A program made the position numbers and the translations under genes. From NCBI RefSeq assembly GCF_001667145.1, contig NZ_LZIF01000005.1, forward strand, positions 1 to 64,000: a stretch of 64,000 bases of DNA, written 5' to 3'. Of the stretch, positions 18,064-26,931 are shown in pieces; within the stretch, counting starts at the first letter, position 1, and the number at the start of each line of letters is the position of its first letter. The notes under the pieces were generated by a model that was not told the origin of the DNA, made no database searches, and saw only the letters and a program-made list of their open reading frames with translations. Origin of the DNA: Mycobacterium sp. 852002-51971_SCH5477799-a (GTDB lineage: Bacteria > Actinomycetota > Actinomycetes > Mycobacteriales > Mycobacteriaceae).

Positions 18064-18917
18064 GCGATCACGCGAAGCTCGGCTACATCGGCCTGGGCAA
18101 CATGGGCGCGCCGATGGCCACCAAGATGACCGAATGGCCTGGCGGAATAACGGTTTACGACATCAGGACCGAGGCGATGACCCCTCTGGCCGAAAAGGGC
18201 GCCGGCCTGGCCGACAGCGTCGCCGACGTCGCCGCCGCCGACATCATCCACATCACCGTTCTCAACGACGCCCAGGTGCGTGAGGTGGTCGGCGAACTGG
18301 CGGCCCACGCGAAACCCGGCACCGTCATCGCGATCCACTCGACCATCAGCGACACCACCGCGGTCGAACTCGCGGCCGAGCACAAGCCGCGAGACATCCA
18401 TATCGTCGATGCGCCGGTCAGCGGTGGGGCCGCCGCGGCGGCGAAGGGCGAACTCGCCACGATGGTGGGCGCCGAGCGCGAGGTGTACGAGCGAATCAAG
18501 CCGGCCTTCAAACACTGGGCCGCGATGGTCATCCACGCCGGCGTGCCGGGTGCCGGGACGCGAATGAAGCTGGCCCGCAACATGTTGACGTTCACCTCGT
18601 ACGCCGTGGCGTGCGAGGCCATGAAGCTCGCCGAGGCGGCCGGGCTCGATCTGCAGGCATTGGGCCGGGTGGTCCGGCATACCGACGCTCTCACCAGCGG
18701 CCCAGGGGCGATCATGGTCCGCGACAACATGAAGGACATCGAACCGGATAATTTCCTGTACCAGTCCTTCGTGCACGCCCGCGGCCTGGGGGAGAAGGAC
18801 CTGAGCCTGGCGCTGGCTCTCGGCGAGGCGGTCTCGGTCGACCTGCCTTTCGCCGAGTTGGCCTTTCAGCGATTGGCCGCGGACCTTGGGGTGCCGCACA
18901 CACAGAAAGAGGCGTAA
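18060..18917 (+). CDS. 3-hydroxyisobutyrate dehydrogenase-like protein (Rv0770-like)
   Basis: A 285-residue beta-hydroxyacid dehydrogenase. The dinucleotide motif is GYIGLGNMGAPMA, the substrate loop is DAPVSGGAAAAAKG, and the catalytic Lys lies in TRMKLARNML. Members oxidise small beta-hydroxy acids or reduce semialdehydes. It overlaps both neighbours (4 nt with the SDR, 1 nt with the downstream gene), so all four genes probably form one transcript serving one pathway. Confidence 0.93.
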   Translation: MSDHAKLGYIGLGNMGAPMATKMTEWPGGITVYDIRTEAMTPLAEKGAGLADSVADVAAADIIHITVLNDAQVREVVGELAAHAKPGTVIAIHSTISDTTAVELAAEHKPRDIHIVDAPVSGGAAAAAKGELATMVGAEREVYERIKPAFKHWAAMVIHAGVPGAGTRMKLARNMLTFTSYAVACEAMKLAEAAGLDLQALGRVVRHTDALTSGPGAIMVRDNMKDIEPDNFLYQSFVHARGLGEKDLSLALALGEAVSVDLPFAELAFQRLAADLGVPHTQKEA

Positions 18918-19354
18918 TGGACGAGCTGCGCAGTAAGGGCCTCGCGAAGATGAACGAGGTCTACGGCTGGGAGATGCCCAACATCGAGGGCGACGCGTAC
19001 TTCGACCTGACCGTCGATCACCTGTTCGGCAGCATCTGGACGCGACCGGGATTGTCGATGCGCGACAAGCGCATCATGACGCTGACGGCGGTGACCGCGA
19101 TCGGCAACCGCGACCTGGCCGAAATCCAAATCAACGCAGCCCTTCTCAACGGCGAGCTCACCGAGACCGAACTGAAGGAGATGGCCGTCTTCCTCACCCA
19201 CTACCTCGGCTTCCCGCTGGGTTCGGCGCTCAACGGCGCAGTCGACGCCGTCGTGGCCAAACGCAAGAAGGCCGCGGCCAAGGGCGCAGGGGAGGACAAG
19301 AAGGGCAACGTGGATGCCGCGCGCAAGATGCACTCGGGCAAGAAGGACGACTAA
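18917..19354 (+). CDS. Carboxymuconolactone decarboxylase-like protein (Rv0771-like)
   Basis: A 145-residue protein of the CMD/AhpD superfamily. It has the helical core with MRDKRIMTLTAVTAIGN and LTETELKEMAVFLTHYLGFP. The CxxC pair of AhpD peroxidases is absent, so a lactone or decarboxylase-type role is more likely than peroxide reduction. The C-terminus is a Lys-rich tail (KRKKAAAKGAGEDKK). It is the last gene of the aldA operon and overlaps the convergent regulator gene by 4 nt. Confidence 0.88.
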   Translation: MDELRSKGLAKMNEVYGWEMPNIEGDAYFDLTVDHLFGSIWTRPGLSMRDKRIMTLTAVTAIGNRDLAEIQINAALLNGELTETELKEMAVFLTHYLGFPLGSALNGAVDAVVAKRKKAAAKGAGEDKKGNVDAARKMHSGKKDD

Positions 19355-22300
19355 GCGTGGCGTGAAGCCTCCTGCGCAAGTTGGACTCTCGAGCTGATCC
19401 CCAGCTTGGAGTAGACGTGGCTCAGATGCGTCTGCACCGTTCGTGAGGACACGAAAAGGCGGGCGGCGATGTCCTTGTTCGCCAGCCCCTCGCTGACCAG
19501 CTTCACCACGTTGATTTCGGCGGGGGTCAGTGATTCCCATCCCGTTGCCGGTCGTTTGCGCTCCCCGCGCCCGCGCTGCGCGTAGGCGATCGCCTCCTCG
19601 ATCGACAGCTCCGCACCCTCGGCCCATGCCTCGTGGAATTCGCTCTCGCCCATGGTTTCCCGAAGGGCTGCCACCGACGTGTCATAGGCGTCGTCGTAGA
19701 TCTTGAATCGCACATAGCCGGCGCGGCCGCGCACCGCATCTGCCGCGCCGAAGAGGCGCCCGGCTTCTCGGTTCGCCCCGGCGCTCGCCGCGAGTATGGC
19801 CAGGCATTCGATGACGTCGGGGACAACGTAATACCCCTTCAGTTCCCCGGCGCTGATGAGCGCATCGCGTGCGTCGCGCGCTGCTTGCTCAACATCGTTT
19901 TGCGCGATAGCAATTCGCGCACGCTTCGTCAGCGCGAGCAGCAGGTGCATGCCGGGGGCTACCGTGACGGCATCGTCCGCCAAGCGGCGCGCCACCGTCA
20001 GGTCACCCCGCGCGAGGGCAACGTCCGCGAGTGGGATGACGTTGACCGCGGCCAGTTCGGGTTGGGCTTTCATGCGTTCCCACGCCGCCTCGCCGGCCGC
20101 GGCCGACGCTTCCACATCACCCGCGGCCAGGTTCGCGACCGCCAGCGCGGCATAGGCGAAGCCCTGGATGAACGCGCTGTAATCCGCGGCGGCTTCGACG
20201 GCCGCGGTGGCGGCGGCTCTGGCCCCGTCCGGGTCACCGGCGAAGGCGAGGTAGTGGCCCAGGCTGACGAGGCTGGACATTCGCCACGTTTCGTCGTGCG
20301 CCGCCTCCGCTTCGGCGACCACGGCGCGGAACTGCGCTATGCCTCCGAAGAGGTCCCCTTCCCACTGCTGCGCCAAGCCAATACACCACCGGCACCCCCG
20401 CGAGGTGTAGCCATCCCCGATCGCGTCGGCGATGTCACGCCCTTCTTCGCCGGCCGCCCGCGCCGCGGCCGCGTCACCCTTTCCGGTGACCGCCGCGAAC
20501 GCCTGGAAGGCCAGGATCTGGCTCAGACTCCAGTCGTCGCCCACCGCACGGGCGAGGCCGACCGCCTCGTCGAAGTACAAGCTGGCGGCCTCGGCGTCAT
20601 AGGCGGCGATGAGGCCGCAGCCGGCGAGTGCGCGGACGAGCAGTGCCGGGTCACCGATCTCACGCGCGAGGGCCAGCGCCTCCAACGCCTTGTCCATGTT
20701 GTCGTGGATCGATTGCGCGCCCTCGAGCATGGCTTTGTCTGCGAGCGCCAGGGCCCGGACCGGAAGCGGTAGCTCCGCGTTGTGCGCGGCGGCCTCGGTG
20801 AGCGCGGCGTCGAACCAGGCCGTTCCCTCCTGCACGCGGCCCCTAGTCGTCCACAGCGGCTGTAGGGCCGACGCGAGTTGTAATGCGGTGGCGTATCGCG
20901 CATTTTCGCCAGCCCATGCGAATGCCGCCCGCAGGTTGTCCATCTCGAGTACGGCTTGCTCGATGCGGCGCTGCTGCTCGGAGTACCCCGCCATGTCGAG
21001 CCGACTGGCGATCGCGGTGTAGTGGTCGGTGTGGCGGTCGCGAACCGTGTCCGCCTCGCCCGATTCGCCGAGCTTTTCCAGCGCGTACTGCCGAACCGTC
21101 TCCAACATTCGGTAACGGGTCCCGGAGCCACCGTCTTCGGTCGTGACGAGCGATTTGTCGATCAACAAGGTGAGTTGATCGAGGATCTGGTAGCGCTCGA
21201 TGTCGGTGTCCCCGCCCACCGCCTGCGCCGCATCCAGGTCGAATCCGCCCATGAACACGGCCAACCGCCGGAACAGAACACGTTCGGGCTCGGTCAACAG
21301 CGCGTGCGACCAGTCCACCGACGCGCGCAGCGTCTGCTGGCGGCGCACGGCGGTGCGCGCCCCGCCGGTCAGCAGCCGGAAGCGGTTGTGCAGGCTGTCG
21401 AGGACCTGCGTCAGCGACAGTGCCCGCACGCGCGCCGCGGCGAGCTCTATTGCCAGTGGTATGCCGTCGAGTCGCCGGCAGATCTCCGTCACGGTGGCCG
21501 AATCGTCTGCCGACATGGCGAACTCGGGCCGCACTTGCCGGGCACGATCTGCGAACAGGGCAACCGCCTCGTCGGTCAGCGCTAACGACGGTACGGCCCA
21601 GGCGATTTCGCCGGCCACACGAATCGGCTCACGGCTGGTGGCGAGAATCGTCAGCGCCGGGCAAGACCGGAGCAACGCAACGGCCAGCGCGGCGGCCGCA
21701 TCGATCAGGTGCTCACAGTTGTCCAACACGACGAGCATGTGCCGCCCGGCGATGACGTGGGTGAGAGTGTCCATCGTCGAACGCCCCGCTTGGTCGGGCA
21801 GACCCAGGGCGCGCGTCACGGCGACCGGGACGACGTCGGGGTCGGTGACGGGTGCCAGGTCGGCGTACCACACGCCGTCCTCGAATTCCGCGTCCAGCTG
21901 GTCTGCGACCCGCACCGCCAGCCGGGTCTTGCCGACACCGCCGGCGCCGGTCAGCGTCACCAACCGCTGCTCGCCAAGCATCCGGCGGACGGCTTCGATT
22001 TCCGCGGCGCGGCCGACGAAACTGGAAAACTGCGGCGGAAGATGCTGCCTTCCAGAACTTTTCGAGGCGCGAAGCGGTGGGAACTCGTTGCGCAGGTCAG
22101 GGTGGCAGAGCTGCGATACACGTTCGGGCCGGGGCAGATCCCGCAACGGGTGGGTGCCGAGGTCGAGCAGCCACGCTTGGGCGCCGACCGCGTCGGCGAG
22201 CAGGTCGGCTGTGGTCGCCGACAAGACCGTCTGGCCCCCGTGGGCGAGATCGCGCAGCCGTGCCGCACGGTTGATGGTCGGCCCGATGTAGTTTGCTTCG

Positions 22301-22662
22301 TCGCGCAGTTGCACTTCGCCGGTGTGCAGGCCGATTCGCAGACGGATCGGCGTCAGCGGTGTGCGCTGCAATTGCAGAGCAAACGCGGCGGCGTCGCTGG
22401 CGCGGGCGAAGGCGGCCACGAAGCTGTCGCCCTCGCCCTGCTCCACCGGGCGCACCCCGCTGTGCTGGGCAACCAGGTCCGATACCGCCCGGTCCAACTG
22501 CGCGATCGCCGCGCTCATCTCGTCGGGCTGGGTCTGCCAGAGCCGCGTCGAGCCCTCGACGTCTGCGAGCAGCAACGTCACCGTTCCGGTCGGGAGCTCG
22601 GTTACGCCCAAGTCGCTCCAGTTCAATGGTGGCGCGTCCGCGCGTTGGTCGGTCTCAGCCAT
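19351..22662 (-). CDS. Large signalling regulator: class III cyclase-like, STAND ATPase and LuxR HTH domains
   Basis: A 1103-residue multidomain protein of the Rv0386/Rv1358/Rv2488c type. Residues about 24-180 form a class III nucleotide cyclase domain, with metal-binding Asp in LLLADVEGST and in GEGDSFVAAF, and INRAARL near its end. A STAND/NB-ARC ATPase follows, with Walker A GAGGVGKTRLAV and Walker B MLVVLDNCEHL. The middle is a helical TPR-like region. The C-terminus is a LuxR helix-turn-helix (LTPAEINVVKLVSEGLANKD). ATG 22662 (MAETDQRADAPP) was chosen because the cyclase domain starts shortly after. It is convergent with the aldA operon and divergent from the hydrolase gene. Target genes are unknown. 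Confidence 0.92.
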   Translation of the reverse strand: MAETDQRADAPPLNWSDLGVTELPTGTVTLLLADVEGSTRLWQTQPDEMSAAIAQLDRAVSDLVAQHSGVRPVEQGEGDSFVAAFARASDAAAFALQLQRTPLTPIRLRIGLHTGEVQLRDEANYIGPTINRAARLRDLAHGGQTVLSATTADLLADAVGAQAWLLDLGTHPLRDLPRPERVSQLCHPDLRNEFPPLRASKSSGRQHLPPQFSSFVGRAAEIEAVRRMLGEQRLVTLTGAGGVGKTRLAVRVADQLDAEFEDGVWYADLAPVTDPDVVPVAVTRALGLPDQAGRSTMDTLTHVIAGRHMLVVLDNCEHLIDAAAALAVALLRSCPALTILATSREPIRVAGEIAWAVPSLALTDEAVALFADRARQVRPEFAMSADDSATVTEICRRLDGIPLAIELAAARVRALSLTQVLDSLHNRFRLLTGGARTAVRRQQTLRASVDWSHALLTEPERVLFRRLAVFMGGFDLDAAQAVGGDTDIERYQILDQLTLLIDKSLVTTEDGGSGTRYRMLETVRQYALEKLGESGEADTVRDRHTDHYTAIASRLDMAGYSEQQRRIEQAVLEMDNLRAAFAWAGENARYATALQLASALQPLWTTRGRVQEGTAWFDAALTEAAAHNAELPLPVRALALADKAMLEGAQSIHDNMDKALEALALAREIGDPALLVRALAGCGLIAAYDAEAASLYFDEAVGLARAVGDDWSLSQILAFQAFAAVTGKGDAAAARAAGEEGRDIADAIGDGYTSRGCRWCIGLAQQWEGDLFGGIAQFRAVVAEAEAAHDETWRMSSLVSLGHYLAFAGDPDGARAAATAAVEAAADYSAFIQGFAYAALAVANLAAGDVEASAAAGEAAWERMKAQPELAAVNVIPLADVALARGDLTVARRLADDAVTVAPGMHLLLALTKRARIAIAQNDVEQAARDARDALISAGELKGYYVVPDVIECLAILAASAGANREAGRLFGAADAVRGRAGYVRFKIYDDAYDTSVAALRETMGESEFHEAWAEGAELSIEEAIAYAQRGRGERKRPATGWESLTPAEINVVKLVSEGLANKDIAARLFVSSRTVQTHLSHVYSKLGISSRVQLAQEASRHA

Positions 22663-22789
22663 GTTAGCCAGCCTGAGCTGGTTGAAGGGGCCAAACATCG
22701 GCACAAAGACGTAGAAACCCGCTCGGTGGTCCGCCCGCGCGCGTAGGCCCTTTGGCGGATGTTCTTCCACTCGCCGCGACACATAGTCA

Positions 22790-22814
22790 GGTCACCGACG
22801 AATGGAGGGTGACC
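22790..22814 (+). promoter_or_regulatory. Inverted repeat covering the ribosome-binding site of the hydrolase gene
   Basis: GGTCACC at 22790-22796 and GGTGACC at 22808-22814 are perfect 7-bp arms around an 11-nt loop. The ribosome-binding site GGAGGG (22804-22809) is partly in the stem, and the ATG follows at 22816. It could be an operator or an RNA hairpin that limits translation. Confidence 0.5.
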
Positions 22815-22815
22815 C

Positions 22816-24024
22816 ATGAATAACCAGGCGCATCTCGCCGCAAGCCACGCCAGAATCGACGCCCACTTCACCACTGGGGTGTTACATGGCTACTACGACA
22901 GCCGCTTCGAGGATCTCGCCGCCGCGCTGGCTGACGAGGTCACCGCGAGCGGCGAGCTGGGTGCCGCCATCGCCGTCGATATCGGCGGCGAGCTCGTCGT
23001 CGACATCTGGGGCGGGTATGCCGATCGGGCGAAAACCCGGGAATGGTCGCGGGACACCATCGTCAACGTCTTCTCCAGCACCAAGAACGTGACCGCCCTG
23101 GCGGCGCTGATGCTGATCGACCGCGGTGTGCTCGACCCGTTCGCCCCCGTCGCCAAGTACTGGCCCGAGTTCGCCGCCAACGGCAAGGACCGCATCGAGG
23201 TGCGTCACGTCCTCAGTCACACCTCGGGGGTGTCCGGCTGGGATATGCCTTTCACGCTCGAGGACATCTACGACTGGGACAAAGCCACGTCGCAACTCGC
23301 CACCCAGGCGCCGTGGTGGCCGCCGGGAACCGCCTCGGGCTACCACGCGATCACCATCGGGCACCTCGTCGGTGAACTCGTGCGCCGGGTCACCGGCACG
23401 ACGCTCAAAGCGTTTGTGCGCGAGCAGATCAGCGAACCGCTCGGCGCCGACTTCCAGATCGGTGCTCGGCCCGAGGACTACGACCGCATCGCCGAGCTCG
23501 TTCCGCCACCACCGCTGGACGTGCCCCTCGACGCGGTGTCCGCCGACCATCCGATGCGCAAGACGTTCGCCGCCGTGCCGCCCACCGCGGCGGCCGCGCC
23601 GGCCGCGGAGACAGCCGCGTGGCGCGGCGCGGAGATCGGCTCGGCGAACGGACACGGCAACGCCCGCTCGCTGGTGCGCGCGTTGTCACCGATCTCGTTG
23701 GGCGGCAGCGTAAACGGGGTACGGCTGCTTCGGTCCGAGACGATTGACCTGATCTTCGAGGAGCAGGCCAACGGCACCGACCTGGTGCTGGCCATGCCCG
23801 CGCGATGGGGCATCGGCTTCGCGTTACCGCATCGGGACGCGGTGCCGGACATGCCCGATGAAAGAGTCTGCTACTGGGGCGGCTGGGGCGGCTCCATGGC
23901 GGTCATGAACCCTTACTGCCGCACCACATTCGCGTATGTCATGAACAGGATGGGGCAGGTCACCCCGGCCGGAACCGAGCGCACCAGGATGTACACGCGC
24001 CTGATCTATCAGGCCATCGGATGA
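22816..24024 (+). CDS. Serine hydrolase of the beta-lactamase/esterase (EstB-like) family
   Basis: A 402-residue cytosolic hydrolase of the class C beta-lactamase fold, most likely an esterase. The nucleophile motif SxxK is seen as SSTK in NVFSSTKNVTAL near residue 91. The HTSG motif (VLSHTSGVSGWD) and a C-terminal WGGWGGS loop are typical of the EstB/LipL type. The YxN motif is replaced by YHA in the sequence SGYHAITIGH, as in many esterase members. No signal peptide is seen. ATG 22816 follows GGAGGG at good spacing. It is divergent from the large LuxR-type regulator. Confidence 0.9.
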   Translation: MNNQAHLAASHARIDAHFTTGVLHGYYDSRFEDLAAALADEVTASGELGAAIAVDIGGELVVDIWGGYADRAKTREWSRDTIVNVFSSTKNVTALAALMLIDRGVLDPFAPVAKYWPEFAANGKDRIEVRHVLSHTSGVSGWDMPFTLEDIYDWDKATSQLATQAPWWPPGTASGYHAITIGHLVGELVRRVTGTTLKAFVREQISEPLGADFQIGARPEDYDRIAELVPPPPLDVPLDAVSADHPMRKTFAAVPPTAAAAPAAETAAWRGAEIGSANGHGNARSLVRALSPISLGGSVNGVRLLRSETIDLIFEEQANGTDLVLAMPARWGIGFALPHRDAVPDMPDERVCYWGGWGGSMAVMNPYCRTTFAYVMNRMGQVTPAGTERTRMYTRLIYQAIG

Positions 24025-24037
24025 CCTCGGCGCCGAC

Positions 24038-25131
24038 TCAGTACGGCTGGACGCCTTCGGGCATCACGTATTCGGAGATCGGCGCGGCGACCCCGTTGAC
24101 CGTCGTTCCGCCGTTGATGATGCCCGGCGCCATCTCCAGCATGTTGTGCGGGAAGCCGAACCTGGGCTTGGTCAGCGTGTCCAGCCGGGCCAGCTCGTCG
24201 GCGGCGAGATTCACGTCGACCGCTCGGACGTTGTCCTCGAGCTGGGAGAGCCGGCGCGCCCCGATGATGACGGACGAGACGGCGCGCTGCGCGCGCACCC
24301 AGGCCAGCGCCACACTGGCGACGGTGGTCTCGTGCGCCTTGGCGATGGCTTCGAGTTCGTCGATGACGGCGTAGGTTCTTTCGTTGAGGAAGGCGTCGAC
24401 CATGGCGCCGCGGTCGGCGGTGTGCCGGCCGCTGTTGGCGCGGGTGTATTTGCCGCTCAGCACGCCGCTCTTCAGCGGCGACCATGGGGTGATGCCGAGG
24501 CCGAATTCGGACGCCATCGGCACCAAATCCTGTTCGATGGCGCGCTCCAGCAGCGAGTACTCGACCTGCAGCCCGACGAACGCCGGCCAGCCGCGGAAAT
24601 CGGCGATCAGGTTGGCCTGGGCGACTTCCACGCCGGGGTGTCCGAGACGCCGATGTAGCGCACCTTGCCGGCGCGAACCAGGTCCTCGAGTGCCGCCATG
24701 GTCTCCTCGATGGGGGTGGTGGAGTCCCAGATGTGCAGCCAGTACAGGTCGATGTAGTCGGTTTGCAAGCGCCGCAACGAGTTTTCGCAGGCGTTGATCA
24801 GCGACTTGCGGCCCGAGCCGCCGCCGTTGGGATCACCGGGATACAGGTTGCCACTGAACTTGGTCGCGATCGCCAGCCGATCGCGGCGGGCTGGGTGGCG
24901 CCCGACGTGGTCGCCGATGATCTTCTCGGAGTGGCTACGGGTGTAGAAGTTGGCGGTGTCGATGAAGTTGCCGCCGAGTTCGAGGTAGCGGTCGATGATC
25001 TGTTGGGACTCTTCCACGCTGGTGCCCCAGCCGAGGTCTTCACCGAATGTCATCGCGCCCAGGCACAGGGGGCTGACGCGCAAACCGGATCGCCCGAGTG
25101 TCACATATTGATCCAGCGGCATGCTGCCCAC
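24038..25131 (-). pseudogene. Aldo/keto reductase, interrupted by a -1 frameshift
   Basis: The N-terminal part (from 25131, MGSMPLDQYVTLGRSGLRV) and the C-terminal part (ending EYVMPEGVQPY at 24038) are two halves of one AKR protein of about 364 residues. The catalytic Asp and Tyr lie in NFIDTANFYTR, and the active-site region YWLHIWD in the first half. The frame breaks at about 24624-24625: the first half reads GVSDTPAWK and then goes out of frame to SPRPT-stop, while the second continues VAQANLIADFRGWPAF. One G appears to be missing in the run reading TGGAAG on the minus strand. Either the gene is inactive or the base was lost in sequencing. It is divergent from the MarR gene. Confidence 0.85.
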
Positions 25132-25176
25132 TTCCTGGTAGGTTGTTCGACTATGAGGTTGTTCAAAATAAAACTA

Positions 25177-25190
25177 GTTCATAGCTGAAC
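25177..25190. promoter_or_regulatory. Putative MarR operator between the aldo-keto reductase and MarR genes
   Basis: GTTCA-N4-TGAAC is a perfect inverted repeat. It overlaps a wider pair CTATGA (25151-25156) and TCATAG (25179-25184). It lies 15 bp before the MarR start in a 73-bp A/T-rich divergent spacer, the usual position for a MarR site. Confidence 0.5.
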
Positions 25191-25204
25191 GATCTGGCAA
25201 GTCG

Positions 25205-25612
25205 ATGTCTGCGGTCGATGCGGCCAAGATCTGGTCACTGAACTACCGGGTGCTGCTCTCGGTCATCTCGTGCGCCGAGGCCGACATCTGCGCGCTGGGC
25301 CTCGAGTCCAAGGAGCTCTTCCTGCTCGCCGAGATCGACGAGCACCCCTACCCGGCCGAGCTGGCGGCGGCGTTGAGCATGCCCAAGGCGACGGTGACGT
25401 TGTACCTGAAGCGGCTCGAGGCGGCAGGGTTCGTGCGTCGCGAGATCGATCCGTCCGATCTGCGCCGGCACCGGCTGCTGCTCACCCCGGCCGGGCGTCA
25501 GGCGGCCAGGAAAGGCCTGAGAATGCTCTCCGACGAGTTCGACAAGCGCCTCGGGCGCCTCACCGTGGCGCAGCGCAACGACCTCAAGGCGCTGCTCGAG
25601 AAAATCCTCTGA
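25205..25612 (+). CDS. MarR-family transcriptional regulator
   Basis: A 135-residue winged-helix regulator. Its helix-turn-helix reads ELAAALSMPKATVTLYLKRL, followed by the wing VRREIDPSDLRRHRLLLT and the MarR-typical LTPAGRQAARKG. It is divergent from the frameshifted aldo/keto reductase, so it probably represses that gene and itself in response to a small ligand such as a phenolic or carbonyl compound (inference). purD follows 50 bp later but appears to have its own promoter. Confidence 0.88.
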   Translation: MSAVDAAKIWSLNYRVLLSVISCAEADICALGLESKELFLLAEIDEHPYPAELAAALSMPKATVTLYLKRLEAAGFVRREIDPSDLRRHRLLLTPAGRQAARKGLRMLSDEFDKRLGRLTVAQRNDLKALLEKIL

Positions 25613-25648
25613 ATCCTCCGGACTGTGGGTGTGCGCCGCTGCACCGGC

Positions 25649-25654
25649 TAGTCT
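25649..25654 (+). promoter_or_regulatory. -10-like box of purD
   Basis: TAGTCT fits TANNNT and ends 8 nt before the GTG start at 25663, with no ribosome-binding site in between. This suggests leaderless transcription of purD. Confidence 0.5.
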
Positions 25655-25662
25655 GACGTGTC

Positions 25663-26931
25663 GTGCGTGTCCTGGTGATTGGTTCCGGTGCCCGTGAGCA
25701 TGCGCTGCTGTTGGCGCTTCGCAAAGACCCCCAGGTCACGGGGCTGGCGGTCGCTCCCGGCAACGCCGGCACCGCGCGGCTGGCCGACCAGCACGAGGTC
25801 GACGTCACCTCGGCGCAAGACGTCGTCGCCCTGGCGCGCGAGGTCCGCGCCGACCTGGTGGTCATCGGTCCCGAGGTTCCGCTGGTCCTGGGGGTGGCCG
25901 ACGCGGTGCGAGCCGCCGGCATCGTCTGCTTCGGCCCCAGCAAGCAGGCCGCTCGCATCGAAGGCTCGAAGGCTTTCGCCAAGGAGGTCATGGCCGCGGC
26001 GGGGGTGCGCACCGCCACCAGCGAAATCGTCGATACCCCCGCGCATTTAGACGTCGCCCTGGACCGGTTCGGCCCGCCGGCGGGGCATGCGGCCTGGGTG
26101 GTGAAGGACGACCGCCTGGCCGCGGGCAAGGGCGTGGTGGTGACCGCGGATCGCGGCGTCGCACGCGCGCACGCCGCCGGGCTCCTCGAGGCGGGGCACC
26201 CGGTGCTGCTGGAGTCCTACCTGGACGGCCCGGAGGTGTCGCTGTTCTGCGTGGTCGACGGCGAAACCGTGGTGCCGTTGCTGCCGGCACAGGATTTCAA
26301 GCGCGTCGGCGACGGCGACAGCGGTCCCAACACCGGCGGCATGGGCGCCTACGCGCCGGTGCCGTGGCTGCCCGACGAGGTGTACCGCGACGTGGTCCGC
26401 AACATCGTCGAACCCGTTGCGGCCGAGATGGTTGCGCGTGACAGCTCGTTCAGCGGATTGCTGTATGCCGGACTCGCCATCACGTCGAACGGACCCGCGG
26501 TGGTCGAATTCAATTGCCGCTTCGGTGATCCCGAGACGCAGGCGGTGCTGGCGCTGCTGGAATCGCCGCTCGGGCAGCTGTTGTACGCGGCCGGCAGTGG
26601 GACACTGGCAGACTTCGGCGAGTTGCGCTGGCACGACGGTGCCGCCGTGACAGTGGTGGTGGCCGCGGAGAGCTACCCCGGACGCCCCCGGGTGGGTGAC
26701 GTCATCGTCGGCTCGGAAGCCGACGGGGTGCTGCACGCCGGCACCGCGCGTCGCGACGACGGCGAAATCGTCTCCTCGGGCGGCCGGGTCTTGTCGGTGG
26801 TGGGCACGGGTGCCGACCTGACCGCCGCGCGGACCAAAGCCTATGCGGTCGTTCGTTCAATTCGGCTGCCGGGCAGTCATTTCCGCAGCGACATCGCCCA
26901 GCTGGCTGCCGAGGGGAAGATCCGCGTCTAG
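25663..26931 (+). CDS. purD: Phosphoribosylamine-glycine ligase PurD
   Basis: A 422-residue ATP-grasp enzyme (GAR synthetase) that joins glycine to 5-phosphoribosylamine with ATP, the second step of purine synthesis. Seen are the N-terminal [15 protein letters not shown], the ATP-grasp lid [17 protein letters not shown], and the family motif [15 protein letters not shown]. Length equals M. tuberculosis PurD (Rv0772). The start is GTG 25663. The 3' end overlaps ggtA by 4 nt in convergent orientation. Confidence 0.98.
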   Translation: MRVLVIGSGAREHALLLALRKDPQVTGLAVAPGNAGTARLADQHEVDVTSAQDVVALAREVRADLVVIGPEVPLVLGVADAVRAAGIVCFGPSKQAARIEGSKAFAKEVMAAAGVRTATSEIVDTPAHLDVALDRFGPPAGHAAWVVKDDRLAAGKGVVVTADRGVARAHAAGLLEAGHPVLLESYLDGPEVSLFCVVDGETVVPLLPAQDFKRVGDGDSGPNTGGMGAYAPVPWLPDEVYRDVVRNIVEPVAAEMVARDSSFSGLLYAGLAITSNGPAVVEFNCRFGDPETQAVLALLESPLGQLLYAAGSGTLADFGELRWHDGAAVTVVVAAESYPGRPRVGDVIVGSEADGVLHAGTARRDDGEIVSSGGRVLSVVGTGADLTAARTKAYAVVRSIRLPGSHFRSDIAQLAAEGKIRV

